A stretch of 64,000 nt of DNA from Desulfobulbaceae bacterium BRH_c16a (GCA_000961725.1 LADS01000060.1:1-64000), one strand, 5' to 3'; positions 18,253-28,095 are shown, counted from the stretch's first letter. Notes: generated by a model not told the origin, from the letters alone. Translations and numbers: made by a program.

Positions 18253-19620
18253 TTGGATCTTCAAGAATTGCTCAAAAAGCTCGAACACCCAGCTCATGAA
18301 AAGGACAGCGCAAGCAGGTTTTTGCCATCCGACTCAAGAATCGACTCTTCTGACGAATACTTTCAGTTAAAGGCCGATATTCATGACAAATTGACCAAAA
18401 TCATCGACCTGTCCCTGTTGGAGGATGTGGAAGAAAGTCGCCTTCGCCGAGAGATCAACAAGGCAACGATGACCGTTCTTGCCGACAAAACCCTGGTAAC
18501 CATCCCACTTAACTCGAACGAGCAGGAGCGGCTGTTAAAGGAGATAGAAAGCGAGGTTATCGGTCTCGGGCCCCTTGAAGAGCTTATGCAGGACGCCACC
18601 GTATCGGATATTCTCGTCAACTCGTTCAATTCCGTGTATGTCGAGCGATACGGCAAGATTGAGAAGACAAGAGTGCGCTTCAAGGATGATGCCCACCTGA
18701 TGCGAATCATCGAAAAAATTGTCTCCGCCGTGGGCAGAAGGATAGATGAAATTTCACCGATGGTCGACGCCCGTCTTGCAGACGGTTCCAGGGTAAATGT
18801 CATCATTCCGCCGCTCGCCCTTAATGGCCCCTGCCTCTCCATCAGAAGGTTCGCCATCGATCCGCTGACCTTGAAGGATCTTATCGTGCTGAAGACGATC
18901 ACTCCGGTACTTGGCAATCTGCTGAAGTCGATTGTCAAGGCCCGTCTCAATGTTCTCATTTCCGGTGGAACCGGATCGGGAAAAACAACCTTGCTGAATG
19001 TCATGTCGCAGTTTATTTCGCCCGCGGAACGGATTGTGACAATTGAGGATTCAGCGGAACTGCAGCTCAAACAGGATCATGTTGTCCGGCTGGAAACCCG
19101 CCCGCCGAACCTGGAAGGACAAGGCCAGATCACCCAGAGAAACCTGGTGAGAAACAGCCTGCGTATGAGGCCGGACAGGATAATTATCGGTGAGGTACGC
19201 GGGGCGGAGGCCGTCGACATGCTCCAGGCCATGAACACAGGCCATGACGGATCGCTTACTACAGTCCATGCCAATACTCCCGTTGATGCGTTGATGCGTA
19301 TCGAGACTATGGTCAATATGGCCGGCTTCAACCTGCCGAGCGATTATATCAAAAAATTTATCAGTTCGGCAATTGATGTCGTCATTCAGGCGGAACGACT
19401 GGTCGACGGATCAAGAAAAGTTGTCAGCCTCCAGGAAATAACCGGCATGGAAGGCAACGTGATCACCATGCAGGAAATTTACTCATACGAGCAGAAAGGT
19501 GTCGATAAAGATGGAGTAATTTCCGGCGGCTTCCGCACCCATGGGGTGCGACCGAAGTTCTTTGATCGATTCCAGAAAATGGGTGTTCCGATTCCGGAAA
19601 ACCTCTTTGACACGAAATAA
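18253..19620 (+). CDS. cpaF: Tad pilus motor ATPase CpaF/TadA
   Basis: 455 aa from a TTG at 18253; the next in-frame Met is about 75 residues in, inside the conserved N-domain, so TTG is favoured although its ribosome site (TGGGGT) is modest. Motifs: Walker A SGGTGSGKTTLLN, Asp box IVTIEDSAELQL, Walker B LRMRPDRIIIGEVRG and His box TTVHANTPVDA. It is a hexameric cytoplasmic secretion ATPase that drives Flp pilus assembly. The order cpaE-cpaF-tadB-tadC is canonical. Confidence 0.95.
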   Translation: MDLQELLKKLEHPAHEKDSASRFLPSDSRIDSSDEYFQLKADIHDKLTKIIDLSLLEDVEESRLRREINKATMTVLADKTLVTIPLNSNEQERLLKEIESEVIGLGPLEELMQDATVSDILVNSFNSVYVERYGKIEKTRVRFKDDAHLMRIIEKIVSAVGRRIDEISPMVDARLADGSRVNVIIPPLALNGPCLSIRRFAIDPLTLKDLIVLKTITPVLGNLLKSIVKARLNVLISGGTGSGKTTLLNVMSQFISPAERIVTIEDSAELQLKQDHVVRLETRPPNLEGQGQITQRNLVRNSLRMRPDRIIIGEVRGAEAVDMLQAMNTGHDGSLTTVHANTPVDALMRIETMVNMAGFNLPSDYIKKFISSAIDVVIQAERLVDGSRKVVSLQEITGMEGNVITMQEIYSYEQKGVDKDGVISGGFRTHGVRPKFFDRFQKMGVPIPENLFDTK

Positions 19621-19646
19621 TTCTTTCGCATTGAACAGGGTAAAAA

Positions 19647-20603
19647 ATGAAAATCGCCTTTGCTGCTACACTCTTTTTGCTGACATTCATCGCGTTTGAG
19701 CTTGTTTATTCTCTGTTTAAGAAACCCGATGCCCGGGCAGTCAATAAAGCAGTGGAACGTTACGCAAGTAGTCAGCCCAAAGATGATGAGACCAACCTCC
19801 TGTATTACCGGAAGTTCAGTGATATCAATCTCTTAAATTCGATACTCGCAGCGATTCCCGCGGTTCGCAGGCTGGACGAGCTTATGCAGCAGGGCGGGGT
19901 AAAAACTCTTGCCGGGATATTTATTCTTTTTTCTCTTACGGCAGGAGCCCTGCTGTTCCTATGCTGTACATTGCTTCTGATGGCTCTGCCAATGTCCATT
20001 ATGATCGCCTGCGTTGGTACGTTCCTCCCCTATCTTTATCTCTTATACAAACGCAATCAAAGAAAAATTCAGTTCGAGACGCTCTTCCCTGACGCCCTCG
20101 ATCTTATGGGGTACGCCCTGAAGGCCGGTCATTCGATTATGGCAAGCTTTAAGATGGTAGCCGAGGAAATGGCGGACCCGATCGGGGAAGAATTCAATAG
20201 AGTTGTCGACGAAATCAATTTTGGAAGAGATCTCGACTCCACTTTACGAAATTTTTCCCGTCGCATCGATTCACCGGAACTGAAGTTTTTTGTCACTTCA
20301 GTCATCATCCAGCGTGAAACCGGCGGTAATCTTGTTGAGCTGCTTATTCGGATTTCTGAAGTAATTCGGAAAAAATTCCGTTTTCGGGAAAAAGTCAAAA
20401 GCTTGTCCAGTGAGGCAAAATTGTCGGCAATCATTCTACTAGCATTACCATTTGTTGCGGGAGCAGCCATTCTTTTCACTAATCCAAAGTATATCCGGGT
20501 GTTGGTTGACGACCCCATTGGCCTCTACGCCATTGCCATCGCTTTGATAATGATGAGTATCGGGTCCTTTATAATGTACAAACTTGTTCAATTAGATATG
20601 TGA
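19647..20603 (+). CDS. tadB: Tad inner-membrane platform protein TadB
   Basis: 318 aa, with a GspF-type cytoplasmic domain flanked by membrane helices. The motif FPDALDLMGYALKAGHSIMASF at about residues 149-170 is the TadB/C T2SSF signature. It forms the inner-membrane platform with TadC. The spacing to cpaF is 26 nt and to tadC 7 nt, consistent with a single operon. Confidence 0.94.
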   Translation: MKIAFAATLFLLTFIAFELVYSLFKKPDARAVNKAVERYASSQPKDDETNLLYYRKFSDINLLNSILAAIPAVRRLDELMQQGGVKTLAGIFILFSLTAGALLFLCCTLLLMALPMSIMIACVGTFLPYLYLLYKRNQRKIQFETLFPDALDLMGYALKAGHSIMASFKMVAEEMADPIGEEFNRVVDEINFGRDLDSTLRNFSRRIDSPELKFFVTSVIIQRETGGNLVELLIRISEVIRKKFRFREKVKSLSSEAKLSAIILLALPFVAGAAILFTNPKYIRVLVDDPIGLYAIAIALIMMSIGSFIMYKLVQLDM

Positions 20604-20610
20604 GTAATTT

Positions 20611-21558
20611 ATGGAAAATCCAGCTCTGTTCTTATCAATATCGACATTTGTTGTCTTCATACTCCTTTATTTGGCGCTCTCCTCGATCTTGTCCTCCCGG
20701 AGCAAAGAGCAGAATGTGCTGAAAAGAGCAATAAAATGGAGCGAACTGTCAAAAAATCCCGATGCTCCCGCTATACCTGAAAAAGGTGCAAAGCTAGTTC
20801 GAATATTCGGCCTGCCCGGTTTTCGCAAAAAATCAACCGAAGAAGCGAATAACAGCTACTACGCCGACACCCCTCTTTTCTACCAGCGAGCCGGCATTTA
20901 TAATCGCAAATCCATTCGCTCATATCAGACTCTGCGAGTATTTCTCTTTTTGGGCCCGATTATAGGACTGATTCTCTCCCATTACCTGTATCACCGCGTT
21001 CTTGACCAAGTGACGCTTCTAGTTACTCTCCTCATTGTCTGTCTCGCCTATTATCTGCCGATTCTCTGGTTGAGAGTGGTTACTTACTACCGCAAGAAAG
21101 ATTTATACAGAACCTTCCCCGACGCCATCGATCTGTTGATGGTATGTGTTGAGGCAGGAATGGGAGTTGATGCAGCGATTCGTAGGGTTTCAAGAGAAAT
21201 CAATTTAACCAGCCCGGAACTGGCGAAAGAGTTCAAGATTCTGTCACTTGAGTTGAAAACGGGTAAATCGCGCAACGCATGTTTGAAGAACCTTGCCCTG
21301 CGAACCGATCTGGCTGACATCGACAGCCTGGTAAGCCTGATGATCCAGGCCGAAAAATATGGCACAGGAGTAGCGAATGCCCTGAGAATTCATGCGGAAG
21401 AAATGCGGCAGAAGAGATACGGCAGACTTGAGGAATTGGCTGCAAAACTCCCCATTAAGCTTGTCGTTCCTCTTATATTTTTTATTTTTCCGGCTTTTTT
21501 CGTCGTTATTATAGGACCTGCCGCCATCCAAGTGTTCCGAGTAATCTTACATAGGTGA
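20611..21558 (+). CDS. tadC: Tad inner-membrane platform protein TadC
   Basis: 315 aa. There is an N-terminal helix, a pair of central helices, the T2SSF domain (FPDAIDLLMVCVEAGMGVDA) and a C-terminal hydrophobic end (LVVPLIFFIFPAFFVVIIGP) typical of TadC. It is the partner of TadB in the inner-membrane platform. The next gene starts 5 nt downstream. Confidence 0.94.
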   Translation: MENPALFLSISTFVVFILLYLALSSILSSRSKEQNVLKRAIKWSELSKNPDAPAIPEKGAKLVRIFGLPGFRKKSTEEANNSYYADTPLFYQRAGIYNRKSIRSYQTLRVFLFLGPIIGLILSHYLYHRVLDQVTLLVTLLIVCLAYYLPILWLRVVTYYRKKDLYRTFPDAIDLLMVCVEAGMGVDAAIRRVSREINLTSPELAKEFKILSLELKTGKSRNACLKNLALRTDLADIDSLVSLMIQAEKYGTGVANALRIHAEEMRQKRYGRLEELAAKLPIKLVVPLIFFIFPAFFVVIIGPAAIQVFRVILHR

Positions 21559-21562
21559 AATT

Positions 21563-22789
21563 ATGAAAAGAACAGCCAAAGGAGAAAAAATCCTTGGGTT
21601 TGCTAAGCTCTTGTATCCTCTTATGTTTTCCCTGCTTTTGAGCGGTTGTAGCTATTATGACAGGCAGTTTTCCTATTTTAATATGCTGGACGAGAAAAAA
21701 AGAACTCTGAGCAATAAACAAGCCGCCGAAAAATTCTGGGCAACTGTCAGACCTGTCTCCACCCTTTCCGACTCTCATTACAGACTTGGCCTGCATTACC
21801 AGCAAAAAGGCGAATACGATAAAGCCATCGGCGAATTCACCAAGGCCTTGCGCAATGACAACACCTATTGCAAGGCGTACAACGGTATAGCCATGTCCTA
21901 TGACGTACTCAGGCGTTGCGAACCTGCGCATGATTCGTACGACAAGGCCCTGAAGTGTGCTCCCGATCAAGCGTATGTATACAATAACTATGCTTGTTCA
22001 AGCCTTCTCTGCGGGGACTACGGAAAAGGAGTCGAGTTATTGCTTAAGGCGGAACTGTTAGCAGACAATGATAACAGAATTAAGAATAATCTCAAGATCG
22101 CCCGGAATATAGTCATCCATGAGAACATATCGGATAATCTTCCTGTCGGGCAATCGCCAGAAGTGATCACAAAGTCAGGTTCAACATCCTTGCCGGAGCA
22201 AGAAAAACCGCAGATCCATCCTGTTTACGTCGTATCTGAGAACATCCTCAATACTACAGTAGTATCCAATAATAGAGAAATACATGATACCCCGACAGAC
22301 AACATCCCGGCATCAACTCTCGGAACTGACACACCCATAGTTGCTGATCCAGTGAAATTTGTTGCCGAAAAAAGCAAAATAATCGTTTTACCCAACCCCA
22401 TTCTCTCCTCGCTCAGTCCGGCAACAGTGGCGGTTGAAGTTTCCAATGGCAATGGAACGACCGGAATGGCGGGCCGAAGTGCTGGCTTCCTCCGAGGACA
22501 TGGCTTCAAGATCCAGAGCATAACGAACGCCACGCACTACCGCTTCGAGGAGAGCATAATATTTTACAAAGAAGAATACCTCCAGGTGGCAAAAGATCTT
22601 GCCGCAATTATCCCAGGGGCACAAGTTCTCGAAAAGGTGGATACCATGGCAAAACCATTCATCGGGATCAGGGTTCTTCTTGGCAGGGACTTGGCGATGA
22701 TGCGATTTCCAGAAGGTTTTGATGGAATTGCAGGTTATTCCGGCCCGACATCGAAGGTCTCTGTACTCAACAATGTGGTGCAAAATTGA
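21563..22789 (+). CDS. TPR lipoprotein (TadD-like) with C-terminal LytR_C domain
   Basis: 408 aa. A signal peptide with lipobox LLLSGC is followed by about three TPR units (HYRLGLHYQQKGEYDKAIGE; AYNGIAMSYDVL; YVYNNYACSSLL), a linker of about 100 residues rich in Thr/Pro/Ser, and a C-terminal domain starting VAVEVSNGNGTTGMAGR. That last motif is the start of the LytR_C fold. TadD lipoproteins aid secretin assembly. Fusion to LytR_C, often linked to envelope or peptidoglycan functions, is a local elaboration. The downstream ATG overlaps the stop as TGATG. Confidence 0.85.
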   Translation: MKRTAKGEKILGFAKLLYPLMFSLLLSGCSYYDRQFSYFNMLDEKKRTLSNKQAAEKFWATVRPVSTLSDSHYRLGLHYQQKGEYDKAIGEFTKALRNDNTYCKAYNGIAMSYDVLRRCEPAHDSYDKALKCAPDQAYVYNNYACSSLLCGDYGKGVELLLKAELLADNDNRIKNNLKIARNIVIHENISDNLPVGQSPEVITKSGSTSLPEQEKPQIHPVYVVSENILNTTVVSNNREIHDTPTDNIPASTLGTDTPIVADPVKFVAEKSKIIVLPNPILSSLSPATVAVEVSNGNGTTGMAGRSAGFLRGHGFKIQSITNATHYRFEESIIFYKEEYLQVAKDLAAIIPGAQVLEKVDTMAKPFIGIRVLLGRDLAMMRFPEGFDGIAGYSGPTSKVSVLNNVVQN

Positions 22790-23754
22790 TGAACATAACA
22801 CCTTACTCTTCAATGAAGACTCTGTTACTTTTTTCCATCATATGTACGCCTATATTTATCAGCAGCTGTTCTTCATCCGTTCAGAACAGCACAACCGACA
22901 CTCTTGAAAAACAAATCGAACTCCAGCACATACGGCATGAACTGTGGACAGAACCTGCTCCGATGGAGCATAAAACAGCCGCAGAATTCGAGGATCTGGG
23001 CGACCAATATCTGCGAAAAGGTGATATCAACCGAGCCTATCTTCATTATGTAAGGGGGCTCGGTGTAGAATCGGATCGTGTATCTCTCCTCCATAAGCAG
23101 GGTATGTTGTTAATAAAGAAAAACAAATTTATTGAAGCAGAAAAAGTTTACGAAAAGCTCCTTACTCTTACAAACAAAGATCCGCGGATTCTTACAGGCC
23201 GCAGCATCGTATTCTTCGGACAGGGAAAATTCGAAGAGGCGGAACAGGGTTTTCTTGCTGCGCTTGTGATCAAGGCAGATGAATGGCAGGCGCATCAATA
23301 CCTCGGCCTCATCTACAGTCAAAAACAGGAATACGATAAGGCTATTACATATTTTAAAGAAGCTCTCGCCTTCAAACCAAACAACGTGAGCATCACCAAT
23401 AATCTTGCTGTAACCCACTACCTCAACGGCGATTTTAATGAAGCGGTTCGCCTGTTGAATGGACTTGCCACGACCACCAAAAACCCGAAAATCTATAACA
23501 ACCTCGCCCTTGCCTATTTCCAGCTGGGCTACTACGAAAAAGCGCTGGATTCCTTCAAGAAAGGCTCGGGAAATGAAGCGGCTGCCTATAACAACATTGG
23601 ACAGGAGTACCTTTCCGTCAGGAGATACAGCGAGGCAATTGAGGCCTTTGATAAGGCAATGGCTCTCAATCCCAAATTCTATACTTCGGCTCAGAAAAAT
23701 CTCGATCAAGCAAGGCGGGAATTGTCGAGAACTCTCGCGAAAAATGGTAAATGA
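22789..23754 (+). CDS. Second TPR lipoprotein of the Tad operon
   Basis: 321 aa from ATG 22789, which overlaps the previous stop by one base (TGATG) and is probably translationally coupled. The hydrophobic leader ends at the lipobox FISSC. At least five TPR motifs follow (for example HYVRGLGVESDRVSLLHKQG and AYNNIGQEYLSVRRYSEAIE). Probable periplasmic-facing scaffold for pilus assembly, as for TadD. It is the last gene of the Tad operon. Confidence 0.88.
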   Translation: MNITPYSSMKTLLLFSIICTPIFISSCSSSVQNSTTDTLEKQIELQHIRHELWTEPAPMEHKTAAEFEDLGDQYLRKGDINRAYLHYVRGLGVESDRVSLLHKQGMLLIKKNKFIEAEKVYEKLLTLTNKDPRILTGRSIVFFGQGKFEEAEQGFLAALVIKADEWQAHQYLGLIYSQKQEYDKAITYFKEALAFKPNNVSITNNLAVTHYLNGDFNEAVRLLNGLATTTKNPKIYNNLALAYFQLGYYEKALDSFKKGSGNEAAAYNNIGQEYLSVRRYSEAIEAFDKAMALNPKFYTSAQKNLDQARRELSRTLAKNGK

Positions 23755-23887
23755 ACATGCAGCAATCTATTGACACCTTCTTGGTAGTTTAATTCGCCTT
23801 TTTCCAAGAACTCAGTTGCCTGTCAATCTACTCTGTTGCGAATTTCTTCTGACAGCTTAAACAAAAATCCCACAAGAGTAGCAAATA

Positions 23888-24514
23888 ATGATCAAGGACG
23901 AGTTCTTTGGAGATCTTAAAAGGCATCTAGATATCCTCGAGCAGGCAGTCTTATTGACGTTATACATCTGGTTTGTTTTGCGACTCTGGCCAGGCTCATT
24001 TACGGAAGTCACCATTCACGTGTCATTGCTGCTTGTATCAGAGAGTCTGATAGTTGCTCTCTTGTTAATCAGAAAACCTACGAAAAATATTTCGGCCCGT
24101 TTCAGTGATTGGCTTGTTGCATTTTCGGGCAGCTTTCTTCCTTTGTTGGTTCGCAGAGGCGAGGACCCCCTATTGTTGTATGTGGGTACATGGCTCATGA
24201 TTTTCGGAATGATAACCCACATCGGTGCTAAACTCAGTCTGTTTCGCAGTTTTGGAATGGTGCCGGCCAATCGTGGTGTAAAAGTAAAAGGGCTTTATGC
24301 AATCGTACGCCATCCGATGTATGCCGGTTATTTTTTTACACATATTGGCTTTTTGCTAGCGACACCTTCTTTATGGAATTTTGCCGTATATACTTGCGCT
24401 TGGGGATTTATGTTTGCCCGAATCTTTGCGGAAGAAAAAATATTGCTAGAATCACCGGATTATCAAGACTATGTAAAACAGGTTCAGTATCGCCTTATTC
24501 CTGGCGTCTTTTGA
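23888..24514 (+). CDS. Membrane methyltransferase, isoprenylcysteine/phospholipid methyltransferase-like
   Basis: 208 aa with about five hydrophobic segments. The C-terminal half carries the conserved ICMT/PEMT block: GLYAIVRHPMYAGYF near residue 138 and the EE pair (IFAEEKILLESPDYQDY) near 180 that binds S-adenosylmethionine. The substrate is unknown. It lies 133 bp after the Tad operon in an AT-rich segment with two glycosyltransferases, so a lipid-carrier or glycan role is possible but inferred. Confidence 0.8.
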   Translation: MIKDEFFGDLKRHLDILEQAVLLTLYIWFVLRLWPGSFTEVTIHVSLLLVSESLIVALLLIRKPTKNISARFSDWLVAFSGSFLPLLVRRGEDPLLLYVGTWLMIFGMITHIGAKLSLFRSFGMVPANRGVKVKGLYAIVRHPMYAGYFFTHIGFLLATPSLWNFAVYTCAWGFMFARIFAEEKILLESPDYQDYVKQVQYRLIPGVF

Positions 24515-24545
24515 TTCTTCACTAACGCCCCCTGTAAATCGTACA

Positions 24546-25268
24546 TCATCTATACTTCCTATAAATCCTGGCAAGGTCGAAAGTCGACTTAAGAGCCGCA
24601 GTAAAACTCAGTTTCGAACCTGGATAGTCGATCCATTCTAAAAGCGGCAACTCTAGGACCTCTTTAATACTTCTTGATCGCCCGAGGCGTGCGAAGAGTT
24701 CCACATCAAAAGACCAGCGTGAAAGAAAAGGTTCTCTGAAGAGTTCCGCTGCAACGTCTGATCGAAAGATTTTCGCACCGCATTGGGTGTCGTAAACTGG
24801 AATACCAAGGACAATGCTTGCGGCCGTCGCAAAAAAGCGTCCGCAGTAATGTCGCCAAGGATTGCGTACAATTACCGACCCAAGTCTCTGGACACGACAC
24901 CCGCTGACCATGACAAACCGGGGATTTTTATCCATTGCTTTACTCATCCGCATGAGTTCATTAAACGGCGTTGCAAGATCCGCGTCCCAAAAGCCGCAAC
25001 GAGAGTAGCATCCCTCTCTCAGGCTAGCTAAGATGCCCAGACGAACAGCTTCAGCCTTCCCAACATTTTCAGGAAGATGAATCAGTTCAGGCTCAGGGGT
25101 GATGGACCGAACCAAATGTTCCAAAGTCTTCCGTGTATTGTCGGTGCTTCCGTCATTAACGAACCACAGCCGAACCCCTGGACATTTGCCAGCCAGTTCC
25201 TGAAGCGCTTCGGTTTGAAATCTTCGAGCTTCATTGTAGCAGGGAATTATAATGCTTGTTCGCAACAT
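24546..25268 (-). CDS. Family 2 glycosyltransferase, polyprenyl-phosphate glucosyltransferase-like
   Basis: 240 aa. GT2 fold with SIIIPCYNEARRF, VNDGSTDNT, the metal-binding DADLATPF and QCGAKIFR. The arrangement resembles dolichyl/undecaprenyl-phosphate glucosyltransferases (Alg5-like), which load sugar on a lipid carrier. It has no C-terminal membrane helices, unlike GtrB proteins. Paired on the same strand with the GT87-like protein, it may supply its lipid-linked sugar donor. Confidence 0.86.
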   Translation of the reverse strand: MLRTSIIIPCYNEARRFQTEALQELAGKCPGVRLWFVNDGSTDNTRKTLEHLVRSITPEPELIHLPENVGKAEAVRLGILASLREGCYSRCGFWDADLATPFNELMRMSKAMDKNPRFVMVSGCRVQRLGSVIVRNPWRHYCGRFFATAASIVLGIPVYDTQCGAKIFRSDVAAELFREPFLSRWSFDVELFARLGRSRSIKEVLELPLLEWIDYPGSKLSFTAALKSTFDLARIYRKYR

Positions 25269-25506
25269 TTGATTTAACCTGTCACTCCGGCCATAAGCAA
25301 TTTCCTGAGGAACGGCAACAACCGAAAAAGCGAACCCTGAAAATTCGGATAGCCTTCCCAGTGATGTTAGGTTTTATTTCCATAATAACCCTTTGAACCA
25401 CTGATATACGGATAAGCCTCATAACCAAATCCACAAGCTGAGAAATAAAAAATTGGATATTTTCGTGTAATAGAAAATATTACCAAAAATTAAGAGAAAA
25501 ACAGGA

Positions 25507-26742
25507 TTACATGATCCACCACAGAGGCATCGAAACGTTTTGGCTACGAGACCAGCCTAAGCGAAAAAAATAAATATAAACTCCCAACACAACGAGAAAC
25601 AAAGGGCTGAATCCCAATAAATGAGCAAACACTTGTGTGAAACCTAATAGCCACAACATCGGAAACATTTTCGACCTTATTGTTTTATCATTTACAAGTA
25701 AAAGTATGGACAACACGCATAGGCTTACATCGTAATACATGACATGTTGGGGGATCAGAAGAACGGCAGGACAGGCAGCGGCCATGAGTTCATTGAGGCG
25801 CCTCTTTCTCTTGCCCTGATACCACAGCGCAGAAATAGAGATCACGACGAGGATAACCCCTATTCCTGCAAGACTCAATGATGCACTGCTGGCACCGCCT
25901 GAGAATGCCTCGACGAATCCCGACAAAGACACGGAATTGAGCTTGTTGACGATTGCGTCACGCTCTGAAAAGGCAAACGCAAATGCCAACCACTCAAGGA
26001 GATTGTGCTTTAGGAAATAAATTGTGCCGAAAGCAATGATAATCCAGGATAAAACGCCGGAAGCTGCAACGCGCCAATAACCGGCCAGGAAAAATAAACC
26101 TATAAACGGTATCGCAAATTGTGGTTTGTACATCAGCAGTCCCAGGCACAATCCTGCGCGCCACTCCCTGCCGGAATCCGCAAATTTCCAAACAATGAAT
26201 AAGAGAAAAAGTGACAAAACGGAATTTTGTCCACCGAGAACACTCTTCAAGATAGGATAAAATGTCAGGCAAAATATCAAAGAAAAATAGAACATCAGGG
26301 AATCAATGTATTCCAGTGAGACTAAATCTTTCACGATATAGGCCAAAAGGAACACTAGAAAACAATAATGAAGGAGGAAGGCAAAATTATACGACATTGC
26401 ACCGAACGGCGCGTAAAAATAAGCGAAATGCGGCGGATTGACAAAGGGCAGATAGCCGCCTGTCGGGATAATAAGTCGCTGCTCGGATAGAATTCGCTCA
26501 GGATCGTATATGCTGTGACTTTCTCCTTGTGTGACCATTTTACCAGCTACATAGAAAGCCGGGAAATCACCACCTAGTCGACCTGTGACGATGGCCCCAT
26601 CACGTGCAGTCAAGACGGTAAACAACACCGCCACGAATAACCCCGCCAGAGCTGCAATGGGATAAACTTTCAGCCTCCAAGGCGTAATTAAGAATGAAAT
26701 TCGATGCACAATTGCCCTCTCAACAACAATTGAATGCAGCAT
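25507..26742 (-). CDS. DUF2029/GT87-type polyprenyl-phosphate-dependent mannosyltransferase-like membrane protein
   Basis: 411 aa with about ten hydrophobic helices. The first periplasmic loop reads GRLGGDFPAFYVAGKMV with the catalytic-type Asp, then IYDPERI and PFVNPPHFAYFYAPF, the pattern of DUF2029/GT87 GT-C glycosyltransferases. It would use a lipid-phosphate sugar on the outer face of the inner membrane. The acceptor is unknown; the adjacent Tad pilus or lipids are candidates only by position. Confidence 0.82.
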   Translation of the reverse strand: MLHSIVVERAIVHRISFLITPWRLKVYPIAALAGLFVAVLFTVLTARDGAIVTGRLGGDFPAFYVAGKMVTQGESHSIYDPERILSEQRLIIPTGGYLPFVNPPHFAYFYAPFGAMSYNFAFLLHYCFLVFLLAYIVKDLVSLEYIDSLMFYFSLIFCLTFYPILKSVLGGQNSVLSLFLLFIVWKFADSGREWRAGLCLGLLMYKPQFAIPFIGLFFLAGYWRVAASGVLSWIIIAFGTIYFLKHNLLEWLAFAFAFSERDAIVNKLNSVSLSGFVEAFSGGASSASLSLAGIGVILVVISISALWYQGKRKRRLNELMAAACPAVLLIPQHVMYYDVSLCVLSILLLVNDKTIRSKMFPMLWLLGFTQVFAHLLGFSPLFLVVLGVYIYFFRLGWSRSQNVSMPLWWIM

Positions 26743-27101
26743 GGAAGAAAAGTGCCGATTTGATGGACAAAAAGCACTAATTAACTGTCCTTATGATTTT
26801 TCTTTTAAATCCACCAAACAGCTTCGGCAATATTTAATTGATAGTAAACTACCCTACCCAGTTCCTACATATTAGGCAAGTATTTTTGCTGCCGATTCCT
26901 AACTATTTCATTACGGCCGACAAAACATAATGCCACGTAATTTATATTATATTGTTATTTATTTGTAACGGGACCCACACATATAGGCTTTGTATATATT
27001 CTCATGTTGACAGTCACATAAATCCTGATGATTGTCTTCATTGGCTGTCAATCAGGGTCAATCAGGATTTCAATAAAAAATTATACGTTTTGCTAAACAA
27101 C
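26743..27101. other. AT-rich intergenic region, nothing recognised
   Basis: About 360 bp separate the GT87-like gene from the hemolysin III homologue. An in-frame extension of the latter exists from 26952 but has no family similarity. No hairpin terminator or strong promoter stands out. Confidence 0.5.
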
Positions 27102-27761
27102 ATGCCCCGCTCCCCTCAATCAACGCCCTACACTTTCCGGGAAGAACTCGCCCATGGCATCACCCACGGGATAGGGGCAGGTCTCTCCATCATCGGCTTG
27201 GTCTTTCTCCTTATTTTCGCCATTCGCAATGGTAACGCTTGGCACATCGTCAGTGCGTCGATCTATGGGAGTTCCCTGATTCTGTTGTATTTGTCATCTA
27301 CTCTGTATCACCTGCTGTCCGCTCCCCGCCTCAAGAGGCTTTTCAAGCGACTCGATCATTTGATGATTTACATATTGATAGCCGGCACCTATACGCCGCT
27401 GACGTTGGTTTCGCTACGCGGCGGCTGGGGATGGACATTGTTTGGCCTTATCTGGGGGATGGCGCTCTGTGGATTGCTGCTGGAGCTTGTTTTTAAACGA
27501 AAAATCCACTGGATCTCCCTTGTCCTCTATCTGGGCATGGGGTGGTTGATCGTGATTGCGGCTCAGCCACTGCTGGCTTCCGTTGCTCCGGGCGGTATTG
27601 TTCTTCTCGTTGCCGGCGGCCTGCTGTATACGCTCGGGGTTATCTTCTACGTCTGGGAGAACCTCTCCTACCATCATGCTATCTGGCATCTTTTTGTAAT
27701 GGCCGGAAGCACCGCACACTTTTTTTCCATCTTGCTGTACGTCATGGTTTCTGAAGCTTGA
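27102..27761 (+). CDS. Hemolysin III / TrhA-family membrane protein
   Basis: 219 aa from ATG 27102, chosen because it gives the usual family length and starts just before the conserved TFREELAHGITHGIGAGLS. Seven transmembrane helices are predicted by eye. Conserved PAQR-family residues include SSTLYHLL, the loop RLDHLMIYILIAGTYTP, and the C-terminal HHAIWHLFVMAGSTAHF, whose histidines are metal-binding in related receptors. The family is widespread in bacteria with poorly defined physiology, often linked to membrane homeostasis. Confidence 0.92.
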   Translation: MPRSPQSTPYTFREELAHGITHGIGAGLSIIGLVFLLIFAIRNGNAWHIVSASIYGSSLILLYLSSTLYHLLSAPRLKRLFKRLDHLMIYILIAGTYTPLTLVSLRGGWGWTLFGLIWGMALCGLLLELVFKRKIHWISLVLYLGMGWLIVIAAQPLLASVAPGGIVLLVAGGLLYTLGVIFYVWENLSYHHAIWHLFVMAGSTAHFFSILLYVMVSEA

Positions 27762-27989
27762 CACTGCAAAGGTTGTGGCACAGAAACCCTGCCCCGTTTG
27801 TTTCACTCTCCATAAATCAAAGAAGCAAACCGGCATTAATACCGGCGATAATTTTATGTATTGTTTAAATATCTTATTGATATATAATAATTAATGTTTA
27901 ATTGATTACCGGCAATAAATGTCACAAAAAAACTGGAATCGTTGCCTTTTTGCGAGAAAGATGAAGTGGAAAAAACGATGGGTAATAAT

Positions 27990-28006
27990 GGTGCGTGGAA
28001 CGTACC
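27990..28006. repeat. REP-type palindrome (GGTGCGT family), copy 1
   Basis: GGTGCGTGGAACGTACC, a 7-bp hairpin with a GGA loop and one G-T type mismatch. The preceding TAATAAT is shared with copy 2 at 28159. Confidence 0.75.
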
Positions 28007-28036
28007 CATATAGTAGGTCCAGAAACACATAGCCGC

Positions 28037-28095
28037 GTAGGTTGGGCTGTGAAGCCCAACACCCAAAAAACGTTGGGCTTCACAGCCCAACCTAC
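28037..28095. repeat. Inverted pair of GTTGGGCT REP palindromes
   Basis: Each unit is an 8-bp hairpin: GTTGGGCTGTGAAGCCCAAC at 28041-28060 and GTTGGGCTTCACAGCCCAAC at 28072-28091. With the flanking GTAG/CTAC the two form an exact 24-bp inverted repeat around an 11-bp spacer. The layout is a bacterial interspersed mosaic doublet. The same unit recurs at 28972 and, with one loop change, at 46969. Confidence 0.9.
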
